NCBI RefSeq assembly: GCF_000379465.1
Contig: NZ_KB905381.1
Span: 840,969-904,968 of the forward strand
Length of the DNA: 64,000 nucleotides
Source of the DNA: Sciscionella marina DSM 45152
Lineage (GTDB): Bacteria > Actinomycetota > Actinomycetes > Mycobacteriales > Pseudonocardiaceae
Direction: 5' to 3'
Part shown: one piece after another, positions 52,830-62,961 of the stretch
Numbering within the stretch: the first letter of the stretch is position 1
Layout: every line of letters starts with the position of its first letter
Notes under the pieces: model-generated
Told to the model about the DNA's origin: nothing
The model's input: the letters and a program-made list of their open reading frames with translations, nothing else
The model's database searches: none
Made by a program: the position numbers and the translations under genes

Positions 52830-54049
52830 TCCGCCAGTTCCGGTACCCGCCCGCCGGAGCGCGGCGCGGGCAGGAACGGCGCGGCGAGGGTGGCCCCGAT
52901 GTGGCGCCGATTGCGTACCAGGGCGGTGATCGCGAGTGCCGCGTAGAGCACGCAGAGCACATAGCGCGCGGTCTGCCCGGGCACCGCGAACTGCACCGCG
53001 AACAGGGTGAGCAGGGTCCACGCCGCCCACCTCGGGAAGCGCATGGCCAGCAGGGCGGCCACCCCGAGCAGCGTCTGGGTCGCGGTGAGCAGGAACTCCT
53101 CGATCTGGCGCCCGTCCAGGTGCAGCGAGAGCCCGCCACCGCCGAGCAGATAGGCGATCGGCAGGCTGCCCACGAGCAGGGTCCACTGGTTGACCTTGGC
53201 CGAGATCAGCGTGCCGATCGCGGCGGATCCCTTGCCGTGCACCGCGAACAGGATCGCCACGATGAACTCGGGAGCCTCCGAGGCGAGCGGGGCCAGCCAC
53301 TGCACGAGCAGGAACTGGTCGATGCCGAGCCGGGTTCCGGTGCCGATCAGGGACTGGGCGAACGGCTGCGCGCTGGCGAGGATCACCGTGGCGGCGTAGG
53401 CGAACAGGGCGATCACCAGGGTCCGCCGGGTCCGTGCCGGGAGCGCGCCGATGGTCGCCGCGGTGCCGACCAGTTCGGGTTCGGCGGACTCGGTGCGCGC
53501 CACCCGGACCAGGTAGTACACGAACAGCCCGAGCAGCGCGGCCCCGAGCAGCAGCGCGATCTGCCCGGTCGCCGGGATCACGAACGCGGCAAGCGAGGCG
53601 ATCGCCAGGAAACCGAGCTCGATCCGGTGGTTCGACTCGAGTACGAGCGCGGAGACGGGCTTGCCGGTGCGCTTGCGGGTCACCGCCAGCGTTACGAGCA
53701 CCACCAGCGACCAGCCGAGGCCGAGCAGCAGCCGGTTCGATCCGGTCATGTTCGCCGCCGCGTAGGCCACGTGTGCCGGATTGTGTCCCGCGGTATAAGC
53801 GAAGTAGAGGTCGACGGCGTACTCGGGAAGCACCGCGATCACCGCGAGGATGGCGATGGCGAGCCCACCGGAGATGTCCGCCTGCGCCGCTTCGGCCGCC
53901 CAGGCGAGCAGGAACGACGCCGCGGCCACCGCGATGCCGTAGAGCAGCAGCCCGGCGACCGGATCGAGCCCGATCCCGGAGAGCCGTACGGCCAGGGCGG
54001 GAAGCGTGAGCACGCCGCAGAGCAGCAGTACCCGCAACAGCCTTGCCAT
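52814..54049 (-). CDS. CaCA-family cation exchanger, probable Mn2+ exporter
   Basis: This 411-residue membrane protein has two alpha-repeats of the Ca2+/cation antiporter superfamily: [19 protein letters not shown] with [14 protein letters not shown], and [36 protein letters not shown] (in part). It would exchange a divalent cation for H+ or Na+. A yybP-ykoY riboswitch 82 bases upstream of ATG 54049 points to Mn2+ as the substrate, since that class turns on Mn efflux genes. AGAGGG precedes the start. Confidence 0.88.
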   Translation of the reverse strand: MARLLRVLLLCGVLTLPALAVRLSGIGLDPVAGLLLYGIAVAAASFLLAWAAEAAQADISGGLAIAILAVIAVLPEYAVDLYFAYTAGHNPAHVAYAAANMTGSNRLLLGLGWSLVVLVTLAVTRKRTGKPVSALVLESNHRIELGFLAIASLAAFVIPATGQIALLLGAALLGLFVYYLVRVARTESAEPELVGTAATIGALPARTRRTLVIALFAYAATVILASAQPFAQSLIGTGTRLGIDQFLLVQWLAPLASEAPEFIVAILFAVHGKGSAAIGTLISAKVNQWTLLVGSLPIAYLLGGGGLSLHLDGRQIEEFLLTATQTLLGVAALLAMRFPRWAAWTLLTLFAVQFAVPGQTARYVLCVLYAALAITALVRNRRHIGATLAAPFLPAPRSGGRVPELADQNAK

Positions 54050-54070
54050 GGTGATCCCTCTTCCCGGACT

Positions 54071-54092
54071 CGTCTCGGTCCCCGCCGAGACG
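54071..54092 (-). promoter_or_regulatory. Hairpin between riboswitch and exchanger start
   Basis: The 8-bp stem CGTCTCGG/CCGAGACG with a 6-base loop lies 22 bases upstream of ATG 54049. It is suited to be the expression platform of the riboswitch. Confidence 0.6.
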
Positions 54093-54124
54093 TCCAGGGG
54101 GTTCTCGGCCAGGCAATACGTTGC

Positions 54125-54222
54125 GCAGCCGTTGGTCTCGCCCGCCCGTTTTGCACGGGCGCCACCACCGGAGAACCGCGGTCCTCAGTCTGTCGACGGT
54201 GGGCTTCTGGGCTACTCCCCTT
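54125..54222 (-). ncRNA. yybP-ykoY manganese riboswitch
   Basis: On the minus strand the leader begins AAGGGGAGTAGCCC (54222-54209), followed by ACCGTCGACAGACTGAGGAC. It closes with GGGCGAGACCAAC (54143-54131). GGGGAGUAG at the 5' end, the GUC-A-CA internal element and GCGAGACC at the 3' end are the hallmark conserved blocks of the yybP-ykoY class, which binds Mn2+ and activates Mn exporters. A strong hairpin then leads to the exchanger gene. Confidence 0.88.
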
Positions 54223-54252
54223 CGACGAGATCCATCATGCACGAAGGTTTGA

Positions 54253-54266
54253 TACTTTCGCAAGTA
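54253..54266. promoter_or_regulatory. ArsR operator upstream of exchanger and arsR
   Basis: TACTT-TCGC-AAGTA is a perfect palindrome (5-bp arms, 4-base spacer) between the riboswitch and the arsR start. It shares the TACTT-N4-AAGT pattern with the operator at 36921-36938. Confidence 0.65.
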
Positions 54267-54317
54267 CCGAAATGAAAGACTCGGTGAACGGAGATTCGCC
54301 GGGTGGGGGACAATCGG

Positions 54318-54671
54318 ATGATCATGTCCCCAGCTGATGCCCCGGCCGACACGCCGGAACCGACCGACGCGCAGCTGAACTCGGCTGCGGGAACCTTCGC
54401 ACTGCTGGCCAGCCCGACCCGGCTGCATCTGGTGTGGCTGATCACCAACGGCCCCTACGATGTCGGCACCCTGGCCAAACGGGTCGGCCTCACCATCGCC
54501 ACGGTGAGTCAGCACCTGAGCAAACTGCGGCTCGCCGGGGTGATCACCGCGCGCCGATCGGGGCGGCGGCAGATCTACGCGGTTGAGGATCCGCACGTGA
54601 TCGCGCTCGTCGACCAGATCTTCGAGCACATCGCTCCGGACGGCAGCCTGGCCCCGGACCCGCCCCGGTGA
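54318..54671 (+). CDS. ArsR-family metalloregulator (exchanger-linked)
   Basis: This 117-residue ArsR/SmtB protein has a winged helix (FALLASPTRLHLVWLITNGPYDVGTLAKRVGLTIATVSQHLSKLRLAGVI, in part) and an alpha-5 helix EDPHVIALVDQIFEH that keeps the D-x-H-x10-H metal-site spacing of SmtB. ATG 54318 is preceded by GGGGGAC; GTG 54303 is possible. It is divergent from the exchanger gene, and the palindrome between them is its likely operator. Confidence 0.85.
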   Translation: MIMSPADAPADTPEPTDAQLNSAAGTFALLASPTRLHLVWLITNGPYDVGTLAKRVGLTIATVSQHLSKLRLAGVITARRSGRRQIYAVEDPHVIALVDQIFEHIAPDGSLAPDPPR

Positions 54672-54729
54672 AAGCCGCGCCAGGGGTTCGGTGAACGGTC
54701 CTGTCGGCCACAGCGGATAATGTGGCGCC

Positions 54730-56781
54730 GTGACTGCTGCTGATTTCTACGGTGCGGATGACCTCACCCACCTCGAAGGGCTCGAGGCGGTGCGCAAGCG
54801 CCCCGGTATGTACATCGGTTCGACCGACAGCCGGGGGATCAATCACCTGTTCAACGAGATCATCGACAACGCCACGGACGAAGGTGTCGGCGGGCACGCG
54901 AGCATGGTCACGGTCACCCTGCACGCGGACGGCAGTGTGCAGGTCGACGACGACGGCAGGGGGATCCCGACCGGGGTGCACAGCAAGTCCGGGCTCTCCG
55001 GGATCGAGCTGGTGCTCACCCGGCTGCACGCGGGAGGGAAGTTCGGCGGCAGCGGCTACAAGGCCTCCGGCGGTCTGCACGGGGTCGGCGCCTCCGCGGT
55101 GAATGCGCTCTCGCACCGGTTCGACATCACCGTCAAGCAGAAGGGCAAGGTGCACGAGATGTCGTTCGCGCACGGGGTGCCCGGCGTGTTCGACGGATCC
55201 GGCCCGAAGGCGAAGTTCACCAAGCAGTCCGGGCTGCGGGTGGCGCGCAAGCTCAAGCGCGGTGAACAGACCGGTACCTCGATCCGCTACTGGTACGACA
55301 CCAACTACTTCGAGCAGGGCGCCGAGCTCGATCTCGGGGTGCTGCGCGAGAAGGTGCGCAACACGGCCTTTCTGGTGCCGGGTGTCACCTACGTGCTGCG
55401 CATCGCCGGCGACGACGCCATCGAGGAGGAGCGCTTCCATTTCCCGAACGGCCTCTCGGACATGGTGGACTTCCTCACCCCGTCCGGGGACCGTCCGGTC
55501 TCCGGGACCCTGATGATCACCGGGGAGGGCACCTACAAGGAGAACGCCGCCGACGAGAACGGCGTGATGCACTCCAACGTCGAGCGCCGCGCCGAGGTCG
55601 AGGTCGCGCTGCGCTGGGGCACCGGCTACGAGCGCACCGTGGAGTGCTTCACCAACACCATCCGGAACATGCACGGCGGAACCCACCGCAAGGGTTTCGA
55701 CCGCGCCCTTTCCCGGGCCATCCAGGACGCGATCGGGCGCACCCGGGGGCTGCTCAAGCCCAAGGAGGACATGCCGACCCTCGAGGATGTGCTCGAGGGG
55801 GTCACCGCGGTGATCCACGTGCGCATCCCCGAACCGCAGTTCACCTCGCAGACCAAGGACGAGCTGTCCACCGCGGGCATCACCAAGGTCATGACCGGCA
55901 TCGTGGAGAAGCAGGTCAAGGAGTGGACCGACGGCCGCAAGACCAAAACAGAGGCCAAGACCGTGCTGCAGAAGGTGGTCGACGCCGCCCGGGTCCGCCT
56001 GGTGCACAAGCAGCAGAAGGACGCGGCACGGCGCAAGACCGCGCTCGAGGGTGCGGCCATGCCACCCAAACTCGTGGACTGCCGCACCACCGGCGTCGCG
56101 CGCAGTGAGCTGTTCCTCGTCGAGGGGGACAGCGCGCTCGGAAGTGCCCGCATGGCAAGGGTTTCCGAATACCAGGCGCTGCTTCCCCTGCGCGGCAAGA
56201 TCCTCAACGTGCAGAAGGCCAACCTCGGGGACACCCTGAAGAACGCCGAGATCGCCTCCATCGTGCAGGTGCTCGGCGCCGGGACCGGGCGCACCTTCGA
56301 CATGTCCACCATGCGCTACGGGCGGGTGATCCTGATGGCGGACGCGGATGTCGACGGTTCGCACATCCGGACCCTGCTGATCACCCTGTTCGCCAAGTAC
56401 ATGCGCCCGGTGATCGAGGACGGCAGGCTCTACGCCGCGATGCCCCCGCTGCACAAGGTGATCACCAAGGGCCGCTCCGGCGAGACCAGGTACACCTTCA
56501 CCCAGCGGGAGATGGAAGAGGCCGTCACCGAGATCCAGCAGGCGGGCAAACAGGTCGTCACCCCGGTGCCCCGGTTCAAGGGGCTCGGTGAGATGGACGC
56601 GGACGAGCTCTGGGAGACCACCATGAACCCGGCCACCCGTGCAGTGCGCCGGATCACGCTGGACGACGTGGAAGCCGCCGAGACCGCGCTCGAACTGCTC
56701 ATGGGGGAGAAGGTCGAACCGAGGCGCAACTGGCTCGTCGCCTCCGCCGACCGCGTCGACCGCGAAGCCATCGATATCTAA
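54730..56781 (+). CDS. parE: DNA topoisomerase IV-type subunit B (ParE/GyrB family)
   Basis: This 683-residue protein has a GHKL ATPase ([36 protein letters not shown]), transducer, and Toprim domain ([44 protein letters not shown]). Length and features are typical of a second type IIA B subunit in actinobacteria; gyrB proper usually sits beside recF near the origin, which is not seen here. Start is GTG 54730. The A subunit gene follows 10 bases later. Confidence 0.93.
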   Translation: MTAADFYGADDLTHLEGLEAVRKRPGMYIGSTDSRGINHLFNEIIDNATDEGVGGHASMVTVTLHADGSVQVDDDGRGIPTGVHSKSGLSGIELVLTRLHAGGKFGGSGYKASGGLHGVGASAVNALSHRFDITVKQKGKVHEMSFAHGVPGVFDGSGPKAKFTKQSGLRVARKLKRGEQTGTSIRYWYDTNYFEQGAELDLGVLREKVRNTAFLVPGVTYVLRIAGDDAIEEERFHFPNGLSDMVDFLTPSGDRPVSGTLMITGEGTYKENAADENGVMHSNVERRAEVEVALRWGTGYERTVECFTNTIRNMHGGTHRKGFDRALSRAIQDAIGRTRGLLKPKEDMPTLEDVLEGVTAVIHVRIPEPQFTSQTKDELSTAGITKVMTGIVEKQVKEWTDGRKTKTEAKTVLQKVVDAARVRLVHKQQKDAARRKTALEGAAMPPKLVDCRTTGVARSELFLVEGDSALGSARMARVSEYQALLPLRGKILNVQKANLGDTLKNAEIASIVQVLGAGTGRTFDMSTMRYGRVILMADADVDGSHIRTLLITLFAKYMRPVIEDGRLYAAMPPLHKVITKGRSGETRYTFTQREMEEAVTEIQQAGKQVVTPVPRFKGLGEMDADELWETTMNPATRAVRRITLDDVEAAETALELLMGEKVEPRRNWLVASADRVDREAIDI

Positions 56782-56791
56782 GAGGAGCACC

Positions 56792-59278
56792 ATGGCACGC
56801 CGCAACGGCCCCAAGACGAAGATCGATCCGAGCGTCTTCGACAACGCTGGCGCGCGGGTCTACGACAATTCCGTGAAGACTGAGATGGAGGACTCCTACC
56901 TCGAGTACGCCTACTCGGTCATCCACTCCCGCGCGCTCCCGGACGCGCGGGACGGACTCAAACCGGTGCACCGCCGGATCCTGTTCTCCATGAACGAGAA
57001 CGGGTACCGGCCGAACCACGCCTACGTGAAGTCCTCGCGCGTCGTCGGCGACGTGATGGGCAAATACCACCCGCACGGGGACACCGCCATCTACGACGCG
57101 ATGGTGCGGCTCGCGCAGGACTTCTCGATGAACGCACCGCTGATCGACGGGCACGGGAACTTCGGCAGCCCGGACGATGGACCGGCCGCGTCCAGGTACA
57201 CCGAGGCGCGGATGTCCCCGGAGGCCATGGCACTCGTCGGGGAGCTCGGTGAGGAGACCGTCGACTTCCACCCCAACTACGACGGTTCGCTCGGCGAGCC
57301 CGAGGTGCTGCCCGCCGCGTTCCCGAACCTGTTGGTGAACGGTACTTCCGGGATCGCGGTCGGGATGGCGACCAACATGATCCCGCACAACATGGGCGAG
57401 GTGGTCGCCGCGACGCGCTGGCTGATCAACCACCCGAACGCGAGCCTGGACAAGCTGATGGAGTTCGTGCCGGGCCCGGACCTGCCGACCGGGGGCAGCC
57501 TGCTCGGGCTCGACGAGGTGCGCCGCGCCTACGAGACCGGCCGGGGCGTGGTCCGCATGCGCGCGAAGGTGGAGACCGGCCCGCTGGAGGGCAGCCGGGG
57601 CCGTCAGGCGATCACGGTGACCGAGCTGCCCTACGGGGTCGGCCCGGAGAAGATCATCGAGAAGATCACCGACGAGGTCGGCAAATCCAAGCGGTTGACC
57701 GGAATCGCCGACGTGAAGGACCTCACCGACCGGGAGAACGGCACCCGGCTGGTGATCGAGTGCAAGGTCGGGGTGAACCCGCAGGCGCTGCTCTCGGACC
57801 TGTACCGGCTCACCCCGCTCGAGCAGTCCTTCGGCATCAACAACCTGGTGCTGGTCGGCGGGCAGCCGCAGACGCTCGGACTCAAGCAGCTGCTGGAGGT
57901 GTTCCTGCAGCACCGCTACGAGGTGGTCACCCGGCGCACCAAGTACCGCAGGCGCAAGCGTGAGGAACGGCTGCACCTGGTCGACGGTCTGCTGATCGCG
58001 CTGCTCGACATCGACAAGGTCATCAAGCTGATCCGGAGCAGCGAGAACGCGGCGGCCGCGAAGGAGGGCCTGATGAGCAAGTTCAAGCTCTCCGAGATCC
58101 AGGCCGCCTACATCCTGGACACCCCGCTGCGCAGGCTCACCAAATACGATCGGATCGAGCTCGAGGAGGAGCAGGAGCGGCTGCGCGCCGAGATCGCCGA
58201 GCTGACCGCGATCCTCGAGGACGACAAGGAACTGCGCAAGGTCGTGTCGAACGAACTGGCCAAGGTGGCCAAGGACTTCGATCATCCGCGCCGGACCGCG
58301 CTGGTCGACGGGGACCTCAAGGAGGTGCTCGCCGCCTCCAAACCGGCCGGTCCGCTCGAGGTGGCCGACGATCCCTGCCAGGTGATCCTCTCCGCGACCG
58401 GGCTCGTCGCGCGCACCGCGGCCGAATCCGAGGAGGCCAGCGAGGCACGTACACGCAGCGGGCGGGCCAAACACGACGCGGTCGCCGCCATCGCGCACAC
58501 CACGGCGCGCGGGCAGATCCTGTTGATCACCAGCAACGGGCGGGCGGTGAAGACCGATGTACTCCCGATTCCCGTGCTGCCCGAGCAGTCCGGCACCGTG
58601 TCCCTGCGCGGCGGGGTGGCCGCCAGGGAGCTGCTTTCCCTGGCCAAGGGGGAACGGGTGGTCGGCCTCGCCCCGCTCGGGGAACGGGCCGCCGGATCAC
58701 CCGGGCTCGCGATCGGCACCCGGCGCGGGGTGGTGAAGGTGTGCTCCCCGGACTGGCCGGTGCGCTCGGACGAGTTCGAGGTCATCGGGCTCAAGGACGG
58801 GGACGAAGTGGTCGGCGCAGCCTGGCTCGCCGACGGCGATGAGGCACTCGCGTTCGTCACCTCGGAGGCGGCGCTGCTGCGGTTCGACGCCTCGATCGTG
58901 CGCCCGCAGGGGCGGGGGAGTGGTGGCATGGCCGGGGTGAAACTGGGCGCCGGGGGACGCGCGGTGTTCTTCGGCGCGGTCAACACCACCGATGTGGAAC
59001 ACGGCGCGCCCATGGTGGTCACCTCGACCGGGCAGAGCGTGAAGGTCACCCCGTTCGCCGCCTATCCGGCCAAGGGCAGGGCGACCGGTGGGGTGCGCGT
59101 GCACCGTTTCCTCAAGGGGGAGCACGAGGTCACCGTGGCCTGGATCGGTCAGCGGCCTGCCGGTTCGACCGACAACGGTGCCGCGGTGGAACTGCCCGAG
59201 ACCGACAATCGCCGCGACGGTTCGGGGCACGCGCACCCGGGCCCGGATGTCGTCGGCCACCTGATCGAACGGGGTTAG
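56792..59278 (+). CDS. parC: DNA topoisomerase IV-type subunit A (ParC/GyrA family)
   Basis: This 828-residue DNA-cleaving subunit has the QRDR ([22 protein letters not shown]), catalytic Tyr136 in [10 protein letters not shown], the long coiled-coil/C-gate and a C-terminal beta-pinwheel with repeats such as [18 protein letters not shown] and [17 protein letters not shown] 56792 follows AGAGGAG. It is translated with the B subunit. The stop overlaps the convergent TetR gene by 4 bases. Confidence 0.93.
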   Translation: MARRNGPKTKIDPSVFDNAGARVYDNSVKTEMEDSYLEYAYSVIHSRALPDARDGLKPVHRRILFSMNENGYRPNHAYVKSSRVVGDVMGKYHPHGDTAIYDAMVRLAQDFSMNAPLIDGHGNFGSPDDGPAASRYTEARMSPEAMALVGELGEETVDFHPNYDGSLGEPEVLPAAFPNLLVNGTSGIAVGMATNMIPHNMGEVVAATRWLINHPNASLDKLMEFVPGPDLPTGGSLLGLDEVRRAYETGRGVVRMRAKVETGPLEGSRGRQAITVTELPYGVGPEKIIEKITDEVGKSKRLTGIADVKDLTDRENGTRLVIECKVGVNPQALLSDLYRLTPLEQSFGINNLVLVGGQPQTLGLKQLLEVFLQHRYEVVTRRTKYRRRKREERLHLVDGLLIALLDIDKVIKLIRSSENAAAAKEGLMSKFKLSEIQAAYILDTPLRRLTKYDRIELEEEQERLRAEIAELTAILEDDKELRKVVSNELAKVAKDFDHPRRTALVDGDLKEVLAASKPAGPLEVADDPCQVILSATGLVARTAAESEEASEARTRSGRAKHDAVAAIAHTTARGQILLITSNGRAVKTDVLPIPVLPEQSGTVSLRGGVAARELLSLAKGERVVGLAPLGERAAGSPGLAIGTRRGVVKVCSPDWPVRSDEFEVIGLKDGDEVVGAAWLADGDEALAFVTSEAALLRFDASIVRPQGRGSGGMAGVKLGAGGRAVFFGAVNTTDVEHGAPMVVTSTGQSVKVTPFAAYPAKGRATGGVRVHRFLKGEHEVTVAWIGQRPAGSTDNGAAVELPETDNRRDGSGHAHPGPDVVGHLIERG

Positions 59279-59937
59279 CGGGCGTAGGCCCGGATGAAGG
59301 TGTCGGCGGCGGCCTTGGCGATTGCGCGCCTGGCCGCGGCCGATACCTTGCGGCTGCCCGAACGGGAACGGTGCTCCATCGGCCCGGCGAGCAGCGCCTC
59401 GAACTGTTCGGCGGCCTGCGCGGGATCGCACTCGCGCAGAGTTCCGTCGAGCACCAGGTGCGCGAACCGGTCGGCGAGCGCGGCGACCACCCGTTCCCCG
59501 GTCTGTTCCCGGATCTCGCTGTGGATCTCGGGGAAAGTGCTCGCCTCCGCGCACAGCAACCTGCGCACCGCCACCGAACGGTCATCGGCGTAGCACTCGA
59601 TCAGCCGGGCGCCCAGATCCTCCAGCCGGGAGCGTAGTTCGCCGCGCCCGTCGCTGAGCCGCTGCACCACGGCCAGGTTGCGCCCGAGTGCGCGCTCGGC
59701 ATCGGCGGCCAGTGCTTCCCGGAACAGGGTCTGCTTGTCGGTGAAGTGGTTGTACACGGTGGGTTTGGCGACCCCGGCCGCCGCGGCGATCGCGTCCACC
59801 GCGGCGTTGGCATAGCCGTCCCTGGCGAAGACCTGGAACGCGGCGTCCAGAATGGCCGCGCGCTTGTCGATCCGCCCGGTACCTGGTGTCGAAGGGTGCT
59901 GTGCCTTCGGGGACTGTGACGTTGGGGGCCGTGCCAT
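59275..59937 (-). CDS. TetR-family transcriptional regulator
   Basis: This 220-residue TetR protein has a helix-turn-helix at residues 18-65 ([47 protein letters not shown], in part) and a C-terminal TetR_C domain. ATG 59937 is chosen because the further open codons lie within the operator. It is divergent from a DHA2 efflux pump across two near-identical palindromes, so it is almost surely that pump's repressor. Confidence 0.9.
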   Translation of the reverse strand: MARPPTSQSPKAQHPSTPGTGRIDKRAAILDAAFQVFARDGYANAAVDAIAAAAGVAKPTVYNHFTDKQTLFREALAADAERALGRNLAVVQRLSDGRGELRSRLEDLGARLIECYADDRSVAVRRLLCAEASTFPEIHSEIREQTGERVVAALADRFAHLVLDGTLRECDPAQAAEQFEALLAGPMEHRSRSGSRKVSAAARRAIAKAAADTFIRAYAR

Positions 59938-59964
59938 GCCACCGATACTAGCCCATCTCATTGA

Positions 59965-60009
59965 TTGAACTCCTGAGTTCAATTGGCTATCTTGAACTGA
60001 TGAGTTCAA
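59965..60009. promoter_or_regulatory. Two TetR operators with identical arms
   Basis: TTGAACTCCTGAGTTCAA (59965-59982) and TTGAACTGATGAGTTCAA (59992-60009) are perfect 7-bp-arm palindromes with 4-base spacers, 27 bases apart centre to centre. The second one contains the ATG (60000) of the pump gene. They are evidently the binding sites of the divergent TetR protein. Confidence 0.85.
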
Positions 60010-61388
60010 TTCAAACAACTTATGAGTCAGCCGCCCGACTGGACGGTCCGGTGCTGCGCCGCATCTTCGTGCTGCTGCTGGGCGGAATCATGGGCATCCT
60101 GGATGCGACCATGGTCGGGGTCGCCACGGATACGCTCGCCGTACGGTTCTCGGCGAATCTCGCCACGATCGGCTGGGTGGCCTCGGGGTACTTGCTCGCG
60201 GTCGCGGCGATGGTCCCGGTCGCAGGCTGGGCGGTGGGCCGGTTCGGGGCGAAACGGCTGTGGCTGTCCGCGCTCGCCGTGTTCCTGCTCGGCTCGCTGA
60301 CGGCCGCGTTCTCCTGGGATATCGCCAGCCTGATCGGTTTCCGGGTGTTGCAGGGGCTCGGTGCCGGATTCCTGGAGCCGCTGCTGCTGACCATGCTCGC
60401 GCGGGCCGCGGGGCCCGCGCGGACCGGCAGGGTGATGGGGCTGATGGGGGTGGTGCTCTCGCTGGGCCCGGTACTCGGCCCGGTACTCGGCGGGCTGGTG
60501 CTTTCCTCGCTCGACTGGCGGTGGATGTTCTGGATCAATCTGCCGATCGGCGCGCTGGCCTTCCTCGGTGCGCTGCGGCTGATCCCCGCCGATGACCCCG
60601 GCGACGCGGACCGCTTCGATGTGCTCGGTTTCCTGTTGCTCGGCCCGGGATTCGCGCTGTCCATGCTCGGGCTCGCCCGGCTCGGCGAGGAACCCGGCAC
60701 GCTCGGCGCGATCCTTCCGCTGCTGGCGGGGATCGCGCTGCTCGCGTGTTATGTGCCGCGCGCGTTGCGCGGGCGGCGGAAACCGATCCTGAATCCACGA
60801 CTGTTCACCAATCGGGGGTTCACCGGGGCGGTCGCGGTGATGCTGTTCACCGGTGCGGCGATGTTCTCCATCACCTATCTGTTCCCGCTGTACTACCAAC
60901 AACTGCGCGGTCTCGGCCAGTTCGCGGCCGGGCTGCTGATCGCGCCGTTCGGCATCGGTTCGGCGATCTCGATGCCGCTTGCCGGGCGGCTCGCCGATCG
61001 GGTCGGGGCGCGCGGCCTCGCCGGATCGGGGGCCGCCGTGTCCGTCTTCGTCATGCTGGGCCTGAGTTTCGCGGGCGCCGACACCGGTCTCGGCTGGGTC
61101 CTGGCCGGACTGTTTCTCGTCGGCGCCGCCATGGGCCTGGTGGCCGCGCCGACGATGGGTTCGCTGTATCGCAGCCTGCCGGAGGAGCAGGTCGCGCAGG
61201 GCAGTTCCGCGCTGTATATGCTCAACCAGTTCGGTGCCTCATTCGGGGTCGCCCTTGTCATGCTCCTGATGCAGGGCGGTGCGGGCTATCCGGGTGCGGC
61301 CTGGTGGATCGCCGGGGCACTGCTGGCCGTGGTGCTCGTCGCCAGGCTGCTGCCCCGGTTGGCATTAGGCGAGGCTCACCTACGTTAA
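60000..61388 (+). CDS. MFS multidrug efflux pump, DHA2 (EmrB/QacA) type
   Basis: This 462-residue protein has about 14 membrane helices. Motifs: ILDATMVGVATDTLA (D1), GRFGAKRLWL (motif A), FRVLQGLGAGFLEPLLL, and motif C GVVLSLGPVLGPVLGGLV. It should extrude drugs by proton antiport. ATG 60000 lies inside the second TetR palindrome, so the mRNA is probably leaderless or nearly so. The downstream end contains an iron box for the next locus. Confidence 0.9.
   Translation: MSSIQTTYESAARLDGPVLRRIFVLLLGGIMGILDATMVGVATDTLAVRFSANLATIGWVASGYLLAVAAMVPVAGWAVGRFGAKRLWLSALAVFLLGSLTAAFSWDIASLIGFRVLQGLGAGFLEPLLLTMLARAAGPARTGRVMGLMGVVLSLGPVLGPVLGGLVLSSLDWRWMFWINLPIGALAFLGALRLIPADDPGDADRFDVLGFLLLGPGFALSMLGLARLGEEPGTLGAILPLLAGIALLACYVPRALRGRRKPILNPRLFTNRGFTGAVAVMLFTGAAMFSITYLFPLYYQQLRGLGQFAAGLLIAPFGIGSAISMPLAGRLADRVGARGLAGSGAAVSVFVMLGLSFAGADTGLGWVLAGLFLVGAAMGLVAAPTMGSLYRSLPEEQVAQGSSALYMLNQFGASFGVALVMLLMQGGAGYPGAAWWIAGALLAVVLVARLLPRLALGEAHLR
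61366..61384 (+). promoter_or_regulatory. IdeR/DmdR-type iron box
   Basis: TTAGGCGAGGCTCACCTAC matches the actinobacterial iron-box consensus TTAGGTTAGGCTCACCTAA at 16 of 19 positions. It lies in the last codons of the pump gene, 15 bases before the start of the siderophore-binding remnant. It would give iron repression of that gene. Confidence 0.75.
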
Positions 61389-61398
61389 ACCTGGTCGA

Positions 61399-62296
61399 AT
61401 GGTGGCGGCACTGCTGACCGTGCTGCTCGGATGCGGACTGACGGCGTGCGGATCGGGCACCGGAACCGAGGACGCGACAGCCGCCGGTGGCGGTCCGTTT
61501 CCCGTGACGGTGCAAGGAAAACTCGGAGAGGCGCAGATCGTGCACCGGCCGCAGCGGGTGGTGGCGCTGGACCGGACGAGCGCGGACATCGCGGTGCCCC
61601 TCGGCGTGCGGCCGGTCGCCATCGCCTCGGTGGCCGGTGCCCCGAACGGGATCGAACCGTGGACCGCGGCGCGGCTCGGCGGTTCGGCACCGGAGCGGTT
61701 CTCCATCACCAACGGTGATCCGATCGAGAAGATCGCCTCGTGCCGTCCGGATCTGATCCTCGCGGCGAAGGACTACGACCTCACGGACTCGTACCCGAAA
61801 CTGAGCAGGCTCACCCGGTGGTGCACTACACCGATGGCCCGACCGGCTGATCGCCGAGACCAAGGAGGCGATCGGCAAGGCACGTGGCGAGCTGTCCTCC
61901 TTGCGGGACAAGAGCTTCAGCTTCCTCGTCGCCCCGCAGGCGAACGGGGTGCACGTGGTGAACTCCGGCCGGGATGGGAGCGCGCGGCTGCTCGGCCGGC
62001 TCGGGCTGCAGCTCTCCGCCGCGGTGCAGCGGCTGCCGGACTCGGCGACCGTGGGCCGGGCGAAGTTGAGCTGCGAGACGGGGTACCGCCGATGCCGATG
62101 TGGTTTTCGCTACCGGGTAACCGGATTCGCTGCAGGCGCTCAAGGACGGTCCGGCCTTCGGCACGCTCTCCGCGGTGCGGGCGAGGCACTACATCCCGCT
62201 CGAACCGCAACTGGCGCAGGCGTTGGCCTTCCCTCGCCGGGCAGCCTGCAGTGGTCGCTGCGCGAGCTCGTGCCGAAGCAGCGCGCGCTGCGCTGA
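61399..62296 (+). pseudogene. Iron-siderophore ABC transporter substrate-binding lipoprotein, multiply frameshifted
   Basis: The first frame gives a lipobox (GCGLTACGSG) and a FecB-like start (IVHRPQRVVALDRTSADIAVPLGVRPVAIA, then DPIEKIASCRPDLILAAKDYD). After about 61812 the frame is lost. Further parts of the protein appear in other frames: SLRDKSFSFLVAPQANGVHVVNS, ADADVVFATG followed by an in-frame stop, SLQALKDGPAFGTLSAVRARHYIPLEPQLAQALAF, and finally SPGSLQWSLRELVPKQRALR to TGA 62296. Several indels and a stop mean it is dead. Its iron box is still intact. Confidence 0.88.
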
Positions 62297-62365
62297 GGCT
62301 CGATTCGCGGATGCTGTTCGGGTGAGGCGCCGCCGGACTGTCCGCGCCCGCCGCTTCAGCGATGG

Positions 62366-62893
62366 TCAGGGGTGCGGATCGGATGCGTCGAGCAGGGCAC
62401 CCAGTGTTCGCCGCAGGGCGGTGCGATCGGCCGGATCGAGCGAGCCCAGCAGTTCTTCCTCGATGTCCGCGGTCGAGGCGCGCAGCTTCGCGGCGGCTGC
62501 TAGGCCCTTGGAGGAGAGCTCCAGTACCCGTCGGCGCCGGTCGGCGGGGTCGACCTGACGAATCAGCAGTCCCTGTTCGACCGAGGTCTCGATGATCGGC
62601 ACGGCGTTGCGCGGGTCGATGCCGACCAGTTCGGCCAGTCGCTGCTGGCCGAGCGGACCGGTCTCGTCGAGCGTCAACAGGAGCTTGTACTGCGTCGAGG
62701 TGAGCTCGAGCCGGGCGAGCATGCCGGCCCAGCGCCGTAGGACGAGCTTGCCTGCCCCGGCGAGTAGCCACGAGGTGGTGCGCTGGAATCCGAGCGCATC
62801 GATCGTGTCTGGGGGAGAGGTGCCGTCGCCGATGCCCGGTTCGGGTTTCACGATACGCAGTCTAGCGGAGCCGACATCTCCTATGATAGACAT
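62366..62893 (-). CDS. MarR-family transcriptional regulator
   Basis: This 175-residue MarR protein has a winged helix: RLELTSTQYKLLLTLDETGPLGQQRLAELVGIDPRNAVPIIETSVEQGLLIRQVDPADRRRRVLEL (in part). I use ATG 62893; ATG 62917, eight residues earlier, is equally possible, and both would sit in or beside the AGACATGTCT operator. It is divergent from a quinone-reductase-like gene and likely represses it. No thiol sensor is obvious. Confidence 0.88.
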   Translation of the reverse strand: MSIIGDVGSARLRIVKPEPGIGDGTSPPDTIDALGFQRTTSWLLAGAGKLVLRRWAGMLARLELTSTQYKLLLTLDETGPLGQQRLAELVGIDPRNAVPIIETSVEQGLLIRQVDPADRRRRVLELSSKGLAAAAKLRASTADIEEELLGSLDPADRTALRRTLGALLDASDPHP

Positions 62894-62911
62894 GTGCAAT
62901 GTATTAACATG

Positions 62912-62921
62912 AGACATGTCT
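62912..62921. promoter_or_regulatory. MarR operator
   Basis: AGACATGTCT is a perfect 10-bp palindrome; a related AGACATGT occurs at about 62887-62894. It lies between the divergent marR and oxidoreductase genes. Confidence 0.55.
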
Positions 62922-62961
62922 AATTGTGGCCGGGAGTCGGCGTGATCAGAGGAGTTCGAGG

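Noticed and set aside
51723-54629. A 968-codon minus-strand frame
   Set aside because: It crosses two real genes, a riboswitch and a regulator, and the sequence is low-complexity.
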